DNA from: Dendrobium chrysotoxum
Taxonomy: Eukaryota > Streptophyta > Magnoliopsida > Asparagales > Orchidaceae
Reading direction: 5' to 3'
NCBI GenBank assembly: GCA_019925795.1
Contig: CM034304.1
Location: 14,686,720 to 14,750,719, forward strand
Length of the DNA: 64,000 nucleotides
Shown here: positions 23,501-34,599 of the stretch, in pieces
How the letters are laid out: every line of letters starts with the position of its first letter
How positions within the stretch are numbered: the stretch's first letter is position 1
Notes under the pieces: model-generated
The model's database searches: none
Told to the model about the DNA's origin: nothing
What the model saw: the letters and a program-made list of their open reading frames with translations, nothing else
Program-made: the position numbers and the translations under genes

Positions 23501-26500
23501 TCAATATATAGGTGTTTTAAGTTAGGTATGTGTGATTAATTAGAAGAGGGTTTAATAAATTAGAGCTTGATATTTAGGAGTATTTTTTTTATTTAACATG
23601 TTTTAGTTTAGGTTTGTTAGAGGGTGATTAATAGGTTAATTAGATTTTGTTTAAGTGTATGCCCAAATTCATCTTTTATTAATTATGGTGTTATTAATGA
23701 TTTGATTAACAAAAATTAAATGTTTTCATGTTTTCTTATCCAAGCTATTATTGATTGGTTAAGGGGTCTTTTAATTATTAACTTGGTTATTACTTATTGT
23801 TAATCAATTTTAGACTAATGACACACACTAATTCTAGGGTGGAATATCACTACATTTTCTATGTTTAGTATTTCTATCCTAAGGGAGCATGCATCCTAAG
23901 TCTGTGTTTTTTACGATCTGATCCTTAATTTTTATCCTTAAATGTCACTAGTGTTGTATGGGGCTACAAAGACTTTGTTTCTAACCCTTTAGACATATGC
24001 ACAAATGCGACTGGGTTTAGGGATCTAAAATAAATAAAATGATCCTAGTGAAATTAAAGTTACTACAAGGTCCTAAAGGGTTGGGGGAGGGGGTGCACAC
24101 ACCAAAAGGCTCCCTAAAGGCTATCTAAGTTTTAAGAAAACTTACAACATCGGGGGCTATGACCCGGTGATCCTGCCTATAGTACCCCCATCAAAATGAA
24201 TGGGGGCAACTAATGCTCGGATTCGATTGTCCAAGCTCCTTCGTCTATTGCTCCAAAAGACCTCTATAATTTGCTCACCAAAAGTTCCTCACAAAGAACA
24301 CAAAAAAGAAGACAAAAGTTGTATTTGAGCACACTTGCATTTAATAGGTAAATAAGTGAAATGAAATACAATTAGATGAGAACGTACATTTTTTCGGGCT
24401 TGCAAACTAGCTTGGTTGTTTGTTCTTTGGGATCTTTGGATTTTGGAAAAATTCCATATTTATTTTTATCTCAAGACACAAGTAGTAAAAGAAGTAGTAG
24501 AAGAATAGGAGAGATATATATAGAGAAAGAGGGCCATGCATCTTTTTCAAAATATTCACTTTCCAACAACCATCCAACAAATTCTACTTTCCAATCAACA
24601 CCACCTTTCCTAACAACTAGTAAGAAATATTTTAAATAACTACTCCTTTTACTCATGCGAAGAGACCTTCTAACATTCTTCTTTCCAAAACAATCATATA
24701 ACAAAAGATAGTGCAAAACATTCTTTCCAAAAAAACTTGCAATCATCAAGTGACTAAAGAAATGTAAGAAAATATGCTTTTGAAGTTTATAAATAAAGTT
24801 TTGAATGCTTACCAAATCACCCCTCACCTTCCCACCAAAGCTATTTTGATGAGACCACACATGTTTGAGGATGAAAGCCAAAGTTATATTTCTCCAAATC
24901 AAGCAACAAGAAACTAATTTATATGATCTTGAATTTCAACTAAAACACTATCACAAGAAAGAAACTTTGATGCAATTTGTCCTTCCCACTATTCAAGAGA
25001 ATACTTCAACTATTCAATCATAATGTTAAATTGATTCCGTGTCAAACTTACATTTGAAACATAAAACATGAAAAAGAACTTTCCAACACAATGCTTACCA
25101 TAGCTTTCCACATAAAGCTCAAAATCCTTCACAAAATTCAAAGAAAGTTGTCCAACAAAGGGGATGTGACCTCATATGTTCCAAACACCCACATTCTTTT
25201 GATGTAATAATTCACAATTTCTTCCGATGTACAATCATGATATTAAAATATAAATCACACGAACATGTATATTTAACATAATTACGTATTCTCATTTTAA
25301 TCTTCTCCAACTATTCATAAAATCTACATGAATCCAGTTATAAGATCACTTTGTACATAGTCACTGCTGATATAAACAAACAAACACTTTATCTTCTCCG
25401 AACTCAAACAAGACTTGCTATGTATACACATCATATTATCTGCCAAATAAGATGAATGATGAATATTCTATGCCATTAGTGACCAGATATACATTTGATT
25501 ATAATTGAAGCATAAAGAAATCATTCTTCTTCTCAGGTTACATCAAAAAATTATTCATATGTGAATTATTAGAGCATGCCAATATATACACATCATATTC
25601 CAACAGTCAAAGTCCCAATCTCATATTATCATTTAATTTTGTTCATTAAATAAACTAAAGATTATGAATGCAACGCAACATTCTCCACTGAATTTTGTTT
25701 ATACAACACATCTAGGGAAGAAAAAGAAATCTCAAAGCTTTTAGAATGGATGACTAACAACAAAGTGATTGCAAGTTTGCTCTATATAAATGCCTCTAAT
25801 TCTCATCACCATAAAGTGCTTAACAAGGTTAGAACATGTAGGTATGCAATTAGATAGAAGTGGATTTTGTAATGGAAATAACATTGATACAAGAAGTGGC
25901 ATTATAAAAAATGTTTAACATCACCATAAATGGATTATTAGAATAACATCATGCCGTCATCGACATCTCATTGCTAGAGTAAGACAAGAATAAAAAATAG
26001 CCTGATTTTCTCAACAACTATCTTTCCCAAGGAAATTTATCATCTAGTAACCAAATGAATATAGCCAAGCTAGGCAATAGATGTCATGTCTGAAATAAGT
26101 TCCAACCAAAATCCCATGTCATTCTTCAGCTTCATTGAATTCTTTTTTTTTTTTTTTCATTTATAAAACAAAATACAACCTAATGACAAAGTAAGACTCA
26201 TGCTCTTCATGTGGATAAGACATCCAAATGTGGCTTACCAGGAGACCATTACTTGTTTTAAAATCACATTACTCCTTAGTAGGCATTACCATTAACACCT
26301 AGTATGCACTCGGTGATGGATGCTATGATCTCTTCCAATTTATGTATGAGATTCTAAACCACACAACATGATATAAAACATTAGTGAATGTATATTTCTA
26401 CAAATTTTTTACTTTTAAAATAGAGAGCATTCGATTCACAAGAGTATATGAATTTAACTATAACAAGGAAGAACACTTGTCAAATAACTCTATTTGATGA

Positions 26501-27550
26501 ACCAGACATCCAACCATTGATATGCTTAGAGAAGAAGAAGGGGAAGGAGTGGAACAAGAATAAGAAGATTGGAATGTAGAGGAAGAAGAATAAAAAAAGA
26601 TGAAAAGAGAAGAAGAGAAGAAGGGAAGTGGTTACCTAAAGCAGAGAAGGCCGGCGTGAGAGAGAGGGGAAGAGGTGGAGAGTCCTGTAGTGTGCGAATG
26701 GGAGAGATAGGGGTCTAGGAGTTCTGCCTGGAGCTTCTTTGTATGACTGAGAGCGAAGGAGGGAGGGAGAATAAAGAGAGTCCTCTTGGGTTAGTGTGTC
26801 CCGAATGCCTCTAATCTCCCCTTCTCGTCTTTATGTATGTAACGACTGAAGATCTACATGTGTTGTGCCTTTGCTATTCATGCAAAATGGTACTGTACAT
26901 CTGCTTCCTCCCAAAAATAGCTCTGCTTCATGCTGAAATAGGGATATCACATGACTGAACCAAGGCGAGGGCTGATTTCGGGTTTCAAGGCAAATCGAGA
27001 TCGTTAGTTTCATTTTTTGATTTAAGAATCAAATTCAATTTACTTTGAAAGTCAATTGAGTTCTAATGGGAATTAAGGGAACCTCATGAGGCTAAAACTA
27101 GATCCAAACCACACCCAATTTGACTCAATTTGGGTCAATTCAGGTTCGACTCGACTTGACCCAAATTTGCAAAATCAATCCCAATTTAATGCCGATTCAA
27201 ATCAAATTGAGCTCAATGTAACTAAGGTTAACTAATCCAGCCTGATTGAACAACCTTGAGTTTAATTCGACTCAATTACGAGTTGATTTGAGTTCAATTT
27301 AGGCTCATCAAGTCAATTTAAGTGAATTGAACTTGAGTTGACACAATCGAACCCAAATCAACATCGATTTAAGTAAAATTCGGCTCGTCGAGACTCAATC
27401 GGCCTGATCGAACATGCTCGAGGGACAATCATGATAAAAAAGGAGGTCAACAAATGGGTCCCCAATAGGAGCAACGAATGATAAGTGTGTCGACCTATGA
27501 AATATGCAATTCAACTATGTTATGGCATGATGCCAAAAAAGAGGTCAACA
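20585..27550 (-). mobile_element. L-unit A: complete 6.97-kb unit with 5-bp target duplication
   Basis: On the minus strand it starts TGTTGACCTC (27550) and ends CCCATA (20585); sister unit B ends CCCACA, so the end is TG...CA with one transition. TATCA stands on both sides (27551-27555 and 20580-20584 on the plus strand). Removing the unit and one TATCA restores a continuous integrase reading from LLLPDIMSD to SIFHVS. The internal conserved blocks are at 21370-21470, 21960-22200, 22390-22490, 22690-22740, 22890-22950 and the twofold ccttaggacactta module at 23065-23325. A purine-rich tract is at 26525-26640. There is no ORF of interest and no repeat shared by its two ends. Confidence 0.82.
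26525..26640 (+). repeat. GA-rich (purine) tract in L-unit A
   Basis: About 115 bp is almost pure purine (gaagaagaaggggaagg and variants) on the plus strand. It is followed by a GC-richer stretch (26640-27000) unlike the surrounding AT-rich DNA. Being far from any LTR end, it is not a credible polypurine primer. Confidence 0.7.
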
Positions 27551-27973
27551 TATCAGACATAATATCAGGTAATAATAACTTGTAAGCAGAACTACCAATC
27601 TACTCAATGATCTCAAAAGGTCCTACGTACCTTAGACTAAGCATGTTAATTCTCCAAAATCTACTGACACCTTTCACAGGGCTGACTTTGACATAAACTA
27701 GGTCACCAATTTGAAACTCAACCAACATATATTTCTGATTGTAGTACTTCTTCTTTCTATCCTGTATAGATTTCAACATTTCTTTGATTAAAAGAATCTT
27801 TATTGTAGTATCATCTATAAAGGTTGAACCTATCACCTATTTATCACCCACCTCTGTCAAAGTCAAGTCCTACATTTCTTACCATATAGAGCTTCATAAG
27901 GAGCTATACCTATACTGGACTGATAGCTATTGTTATATGCACTCTATCAACGAGATATTATTTAATTAAAAAG
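27551..27973 (-). pseudogene. Chromovirus integrase C-terminal fragment
   Basis: The minus strand encodes YNNSYQSSIG and PYEALYG near 27940-27870, after which a frameshift and stops follow. An open stretch 27836-27600 then contains QDRKKKYYNQKYMLVEFQIG, LVYVKVSPVKGVSRF, LRYVGPFEIIE and, beyond it, SAYKLLLPDIMSD at the junction with L-unit A. This is the end of the integrase core and the conserved GPF/Y module of Ty3/gypsy pol. It is bounded by L-unit A at 27550 and L-unit D at 27974. The upstream zinc finger and the first catalytic Asp residues are absent. Confidence 0.88.
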
Positions 27974-30900
27974 TGTTGAGTTTTTAAAAATATTAATTAT
28001 CTTTGGGTGATTTAATTTCTTAAATTTCAATCTCAAAATGAACACATCCTTATGAATAATATATTACCCCGAGAGATAAAAATATCATTCTCTAATGGGT
28101 TCAATTTATAGAATTGAAAGTTCATCCCGATTATCGTAATCAAATTCGAGAAAGAACTATATATAATCCCAAAGGGTCAAAATGATCGTTCAATCATGTA
28201 TTTAAGTATGAAAATTTGGATGAAATATCATTAACTTCATAATCAAAATTATGATAATAATTAAGATATCTTTCTAAGAAAAAAATATCAATCATTATTG
28301 ATCCTTTAAAAATGACGATAATAATCATTGATTTTGACTTAAATTTTTTCAAAGATAATTTATTGAGATTTTAAGAAATTAATTTTGGAAATTTATCTAT
28401 GTTTCTAAATCTCCTACGAGTACAAGCCCTCATAGTTAATTACATTATAGAAAATTGAAATTTCCTACGAATACTCTCAATTAAAATAGCGGTAGAAATT
28501 TTATTTTGAGATTTTAAAGTTTGATATCAAAGGAAGTAAGGATTGGAAATTCAATAGGGAATAGATCAAAAGTGCGCATTTATTTCTAAAGGTCAAGGCA
28601 AGAAAGGTAGGAGGAGTTTTAAGATTCTGAATCACTTCATAAACACCCCAATCTATCCTAAATGTTTGACTTAAATTTGAATTGAAAGAGATTTTAGTTT
28701 GAATTATCAATTTTATTAGAAAGTTAGGATTAGATTTCAAGAAGATTGAGGTCTTATAGCCTGATTATGCCTTAGAACCTAAATCTAAATTGGATACAAA
28801 AACCCAATAACCTAAACTTAGCTAATGCAATACAGGATCTAGATATACCCCAGCCTGGATTGGGGAGCCAGTTAACCACCTAAATGCTTCAAAACCATAA
28901 GTTCAATCTTTTATGTGAGAGTGGTAGGGATGTTGTTTAGTTAAGTTTAAGGAGTTGGGGCTGACATCTAGGGCATATCCTAATTTGGCCTCTTCACTTA
29001 TATTGGGTAACATGAAACTTAAAGTAAATGCAATTAAATTTTTGACTTATATTAATTTGTTTCTAATACAGTGTATGCTAGTTGACTCAATGAATGCTTA
29101 AATCAAATATGAAGTAATTTTAAAAAGTTTAAAAATAGGTTTTTCCCTAAAGATTACATAGATTTCCCTTGACAGGTCTGCACCCTCGTAAGCTAGGTGG
29201 TCTGCCAAAACCCGTAGATGGGGAGGTGCCTAATAAAAGAAAGAAAGTGCAATAAGATGCTATGCAAACTCTTGGTGATCCCGGGCTTACTTCTTAAAAG
29301 CATTAGAATTTATATATTATCTTAAAAATTTTAACTTGATTAAAGTAGAAAAAGTTTTAACGATCCCTCATGAGCCTTTGATTGGGTTCCAAGCAAAATC
29401 AAATATTGACATGCAAAATTGCCAAAAAGCTACTTAAAGCATATAATCCTATATCGCAATTAACACATCAATCATTAATCAAATTAATTAAATTAATATT
29501 CAAATTGAAAGTCCATGTGATAAGTGCCACTTAATATTACAACCCATGATCTACATAAAGTAAAGTGGCCGGTTACCACTGACAATAGCCCAAATTCTAC
29601 TCTTAAGGCTCAAGTGAATTTGAGAATGGGATTCTTCTCGATCTTCACTTCTTTGTCCTTCTGTAGGTCTTCTTGGATCATCGGTTCGGATATCCAAATG
29701 AAAAAAAACTCCCCCTTGAATGGGGTATTTTTTTCTCTCTGTATTCTCAAAGTATCCTAATCTAGATATCCAAATGAAGAGGGACTCTCCCCTTGGGGAT
29801 GTCTCCATTCTCTTTAGATTCTAGATTAGATATTCATCCCATCTCATATTATCACTTTAATTACAACTCAATAGATTTGAATTATATTTGATAAAAATTA
29901 AAATCTTGACTTAATATCTGTAGAGTTATCCTAGGCAATTATAATTTGAAATCACATCTCAAGCAGTTATATATTAAAATTAAAATGTTCAAACCAGGCA
30001 CACTTGGTCATACTCTTTTAATTTTAAAAGGGGGACTTAGCATAGCAGTAGCACATGTAGTAATTTAATATTTATGATTTTTCCACCTTTTGGTTTAAAT
30101 GCCCTATATGAGTATGGCCACATGTATAAGATTGAATCAGTATTTAAATTGCCCCTATCCTAAGGATAAATCTAACGTACAATCAATCAAATCATAGAGT
30201 GCAGAAATTAAATAAATAATAACAATAATCATCTAATTCTAACAACCAACATGTAGTGAAAGCTCAGAAAACCTAGCATATAGTAGAAAAGTAAATACCG
30301 GCCTAGCCTATATCTAGAAGTGATGCCCTAGTAAATCATCTAAAGTGTGTGAGGTAGGCTGTATGGCTTGGATATGTCCTATATAGTATGATTAATTAGA
30401 GTTATTTGATATTCTAGTTGGTTGAAAGGTTTAAAAAAAATTTTGATTAAAATCTAAATCTTAATATGTTAAAATTAATTTTTAAATATTTAAGGTTTAA
30501 AGATTGATTGGTTAAGGTTTAAGTAATTAAAATATTTTTTATTGATTTAGTTATTTGATGATTTTAGAATCAATTTAGTTAATTTTATCATCAACCAGTT
30601 CATGGCGTTATTTCACATGCTCAAGGATCGGGCCTCCTTAGGACATTTAGAACGTAGCCCGAGGTAGTCCATTCTAAAAACCTGGATGATGCAGTTAAAT
30701 TAAGAGTTTTAATTTGGTTAAATTATTAATAATAAATTGATTTTAAATTTTTACACTCCATTGAATCCATTCATGGTATTATGCCACAAGGCTCGAGGAA
30801 CCAGGCCTCCTTAGACACTTAGCCCCGTAACCCGGACTAGTCCATCCTAAAAACTTCATATTTGGAGTGGTTGTTATGTATTAAAGGTTATTTAATTAAT

Positions 30901-32716
30901 TTTATGAATCAAATTAATAATTTTTAAAATTTTGATTGATTATTGAATTTTAGAATTTTTTGGATTATTTTAATTATTAAATTAAGAGGTCAAATTTTAA
31001 CTTTTAGATTAAAGTTAATTTTTGGAAATTTAGTATTTTTATTAAATATTAGACCTTAGGATGAGCAATTAGACTATAAGTTTGCTGGATTTGGATTTTC
31101 TATAACTAGTTATAAATTTTTGAAGTTCAAATTGAAATTTGAATTAGAGTTGACCAAAAGTTTCTTTTTTTTATTTTAAGCAATTTTTTATTGTTTGATA
31201 TTTTAATAAATATTAGGCCTTATATGGAGTACAAAGCCTTTAAGTTTATTCAGTTTAGAGTTTTTTACATTAAGTTATAAATTTTTTAAGTTTTGACCTA
31301 ATTTTGTTCTACGATTAACTAGAAAGTTGACTTTTTGACTTTGACCTATTTCTATTGGTTTGTTATTTTTAAAAAATACTAGACCTCAAATGGAGTTGAA
31401 TGACACTAAGTTTCATTAATTTGGATTTTTTTGGAATTAGTTATATTTTTTCAAAGTTTTGTTAATTAATTAATTTTTTAAATTACTTAATTATAAAGGT
31501 TTTCATTATTTTGATCGAAACTCATTCTAAATTGCATGAAATCATTCTCGAAGGTCAGGAATGACCCATGGGAGAGTTTTCAAGTGTTTAAAACTTATTT
31601 GGAATTTTTAATGGTTTTTAATTATTTTGATTAATTAATTATTAATTTTCACTAAAACTTAAATTAAAGTTAAATTACAAGTCCACTTATGAGGATTTTA
31701 ATTTTCCTAAATAGAGGATCAATTTTTGGTCAGTTTGATATATTATTTGTAATTTTTGGATTTAATTTTGATTTATTAAAATTTTTTAAAATTTTGGATC
31801 CTAGAAAGGGCTGAATTTTAACTTGCTTAATTTTTTGACCTAATAACCTCCAAATCTAGTGAAACTTGGACCTAAGGTATAAAAATGTCACTAAGTTTAA
31901 TATTCTAAAGTTTTACCCCTATTGGGGGTGTGTTCAATTTTCTAAAATTTTTCTAAGTTAACTAGATATTTGCCTTAATTATTTTTCTTAAGTATCACTA
32001 ATGTTCAATTAGATTTGAATCTCTAGTCATCTAACCCTAACACTAAATTACACATACCACAAAAAATTCAAGCCTAATTCTAAGTGGTGTGTGAGTTATA
32101 AATTTTTAATGTTTTGGGTCAAAATCTGACCAAAAACTTTAAAAATTAAATTTACCAAAATCCAGCCATTAACCAGAGCTAATTTTTATGGCATGTGATT
32201 ATCACATCATAGTTTATCTTGTTCAAATTTGAACTCAATTAGATCACTGGATTGAGAATAATCAAAGAATTTTATTTTTTTTAAAAGCTAAATAACTCTA
32301 TAAATAGTGATCCAAATCAGTTAAAATAAATTTTAAAATAAACTTGAACTCAAGGTGGTTCCAACAAGTCCAAGAATATCAAATTTGGACAAGAAATGAA
32401 TTTTTGGTGAATTTTTGAAATTTAGAGCATTTAGATTAATTTTTAAAATCAATTTTGATTTAAAAAATTGGATCAACAGCCAAGATTTTGCCACGTCGCC
32501 GTGCCTTCATACTGAAGAGCCAAGGTTCGAACCCTAGGGTAGGTGCGTAGCTCAGAGCTGTCCAATCATCCCAGTTCAAATGAACGGATGGCCCAGATTG
32601 ACCCAGATTTATTAGTTCATTTTTGAACTAAAACTTCAAACGCTCATAACTTTCGATCCAACCGTCTAAATTTGATGAAATTTGAAACATAGGATCTAAG
32701 TACCCTAAACTTTTAA

Positions 32717-32767
32717 CCCATGGAGTTTCAAGGCTCCATGTAGCCCATAGAGTTTCAAGGCTCCATG
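32717..32767 (+). repeat. 24-bp direct duplication
   Basis: The sequence beginning cccatggagtttcaaggctc (32717-32740) is repeated with one change at 32744-32767, separated by tag. It is a local duplication inside L-unit D with no apparent function. Confidence 0.85.
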
Positions 32768-33424
32768 CATTGATATTTGGGAGAAATTAAAGTTTGATCA
32801 TATAACTTAAAATGGGAATAACTTACAATTTAAACATCAGATTTTGATATTCTTGGGCTTGTCGAAAAGTTGGAGAAGTACTCTATAACTTTGATGAATA
32901 CCTCAAGAATGTTTGATAGCAAGATTTAAATATGCTATTGAAAGTCTTCATTCACTCACTATATATATCTCTCTCTTTCCAAATTTGGTTCTTAAGTTCT
33001 TCAACAACTTGGGAACTGGCTGGGGGGGCTTCTCTTATAGCTAGAGAGGTTAGGTGATGGCTGGAATGGGATATAGATTGTTAGAATTAGAGATTTTGGA
33101 AGAGAATGGATAAAGCCAAAGCTTTGAGTTAAGCAAGCCATTATCTCTTCATTTCAATGATTCCTTTCCTGAAATAGAGAGAGAGGGAAGCTTTAGGTTG
33201 CTGCCAAATAATCCTCCAAGCCTCCTAAATGCATGGAGTGTGGATTTATTATGAGGATTTGGCTTCCCAAGGTGGCAAAGCCACCTAAGCATGCAAGTTA
33301 ATTAAGCTAGTTGAGTTGACTTGGTGACTTGGTCAAGCTAGGTAGGGTTTAATCAAAAATAAATTTGAAAATGTTTGAACCATGATTGGGACATCCTTTG
33401 AAATAAATTTGAGAATTTGGTTAG

Positions 33425-33990
33425 TTTGATTTGGTCATATGGGTTGATTTGACCCATTTAACCCTTAAAGGATTATTAGGTCAACCTAGGTTGACTGGGT
33501 CAACCAGGTTTATCCAAAAGTTTGGAATGGGCTTAACAGATTTAAAATTATGTTTTGAGTCTATTGGAAGTGGTCCCAAGGACTGGGAAGGTCATTTGGG
33601 TCAAAATGATCTATTTAACCCTTAAAGGGCATTTGGGTCAACCCTATTGACTTGGTCAACCAGGTAGACCCAGGGACTGGGATTGGGTCCAACAGGTTTC
33701 TTTTAATATTTGGAGTTGAATAGAAGTGGTTCCTTCTAAAGATAGGGTCATTTGATTCAAAATAACTGTTCACACCCCTAAGGGATATTTTGGTCATTTT
33801 GGGTTGACCTGGTCAACCAAGCTTGACCAGGGTTTGGGTTTGAGTCCTATGCACTTTTAATGATGATTAGGATGCATTTGGAAGAGTTTCTAGGATTTGA
33901 TTTTAAAAGGCTATGATGGAGTTTAAAGAAAACTTCAAAACTGCCCTTAAGGGGCAGTTTGGTCATTTTGACCCCTGATCAACTGGGGGT
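33425..33990 (+). repeat. 155-bp tandem repeat inside L-unit D
   Basis: The phrase cccttaaaggnnatttgggtcaacc recurs at 33464, 33619 and 33774, exactly 155 bp apart, with a fourth, looser copy near 33950. Each unit also holds a 'gggtcaaccagg' and a 'ctattggaagtggt' type segment. It gives the false appearance of short ORFs because gggtcaa words are frequent. Confidence 0.8.
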
Positions 33991-34479
33991 CAAAGCGGGT
34001 CAACCAAAATAAATTTTAATGCTTAACAAGTTATAATCAAAGGTTTGGATGTAATCAAGGAGTATGGAGAAGGCTCCAAGGTCAAAATCTATTGGGTAGC
34101 AGGTCCAGTGGCATAGGCCATAAATATTTAAAAGTTTTTACAGCCTTTGGGTTTCAATTTAGTTTCTAGGGTTAGAGACCTCAAAATAAGCTCATATTTA
34201 GATGGTAGACCCTAGGGACATGCCTAATCATAATGCAATTCATATATCATGAATCAGGGGTCATTTAATTGGAGTTTGAAGTATTTAAAAAATCACTAGA
34301 AAAGGCTTTTAGGACAGGGCCTTTGAACCTTTGATTTTGGTCTGGAAATATGGATTTGATTTGGATTGATCTAAAATCTAGGTAGATTTTAGGGTCTGGA
34401 TTGATCTAGGATTTAGGTAGATCTTAAGGTCTGGATTGGCCCTAGTGACCTCATACAAAAATGAGGTCAATAAATGGAC

Positions 34480-34520
34480 CCACATATGTGTAATAGAACT
34501 AAGTTCTATTACATATATTG
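34480..34520. repeat. Palindrome at the head-to-head D/B junction
   Basis: A perfect 12-bp inverted repeat (tgtaatagaact / agttctattaca, one base between) extends to about 17 bp per arm with one mismatch. It lies eight bases or so outside the start of L-unit D, where orientation flips toward unit B. The arms look like the same short sequence read in both directions rather than a hairpin gene. Confidence 0.75.
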
Positions 34521-34599
34521 GCATTGACCAAATTAAAGGGTCAAGTCTGGAATTTTGATTCTAAAGGAAAGTAGAAAGCTATTCCTAAAGAATCAGGGT

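Larger units (their letters stand above)
27974..34472 (-). mobile_element. L-unit D: 6.50-kb full-length copy
   Basis: On the minus strand it starts TATTGACCTCATTTTTGTAT (TG mutated to TA) at 34472 and ends AAACTCAACA at 27974, beside the integrase fragment. The start matches unit E, including the 9-bp inverted repeat, and the length is within 70 bp of E. Conserved blocks occur at 28905-29000, 29540-29830, 30030-30130, 30320-30400 and the twofold module at 30597-30855. The block around 30540 seen in other units as gaggtttatttc is missing. The flanking 5-mers (aaaag and aatgg) do not match, so the two ends no longer come from one insertion event. Confidence 0.72.

Noticed and set aside
24471..24902. 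143-codon minus-strand ORF
   Set aside because: It lies in L-unit A, has low-complexity Leu/Phe/Lys content and no recognisable domain, and is not open in the matching part of unit B.
32510..32560. ggttcgaaccc, a perfect pol III B-box, followed by gcgtagctcag
   Set aside because: The B-box comes before the A-box-like word, no acceptor stem pairs, and it lies in L-unit D. Not a tRNA; a tRNA-derived SINE cannot be supported.
33431..33797. Short ORFs on both strands
   Set aside because: They are produced by the 155-bp tandem repeat, whose gggtcaa words lack stops in some frames.
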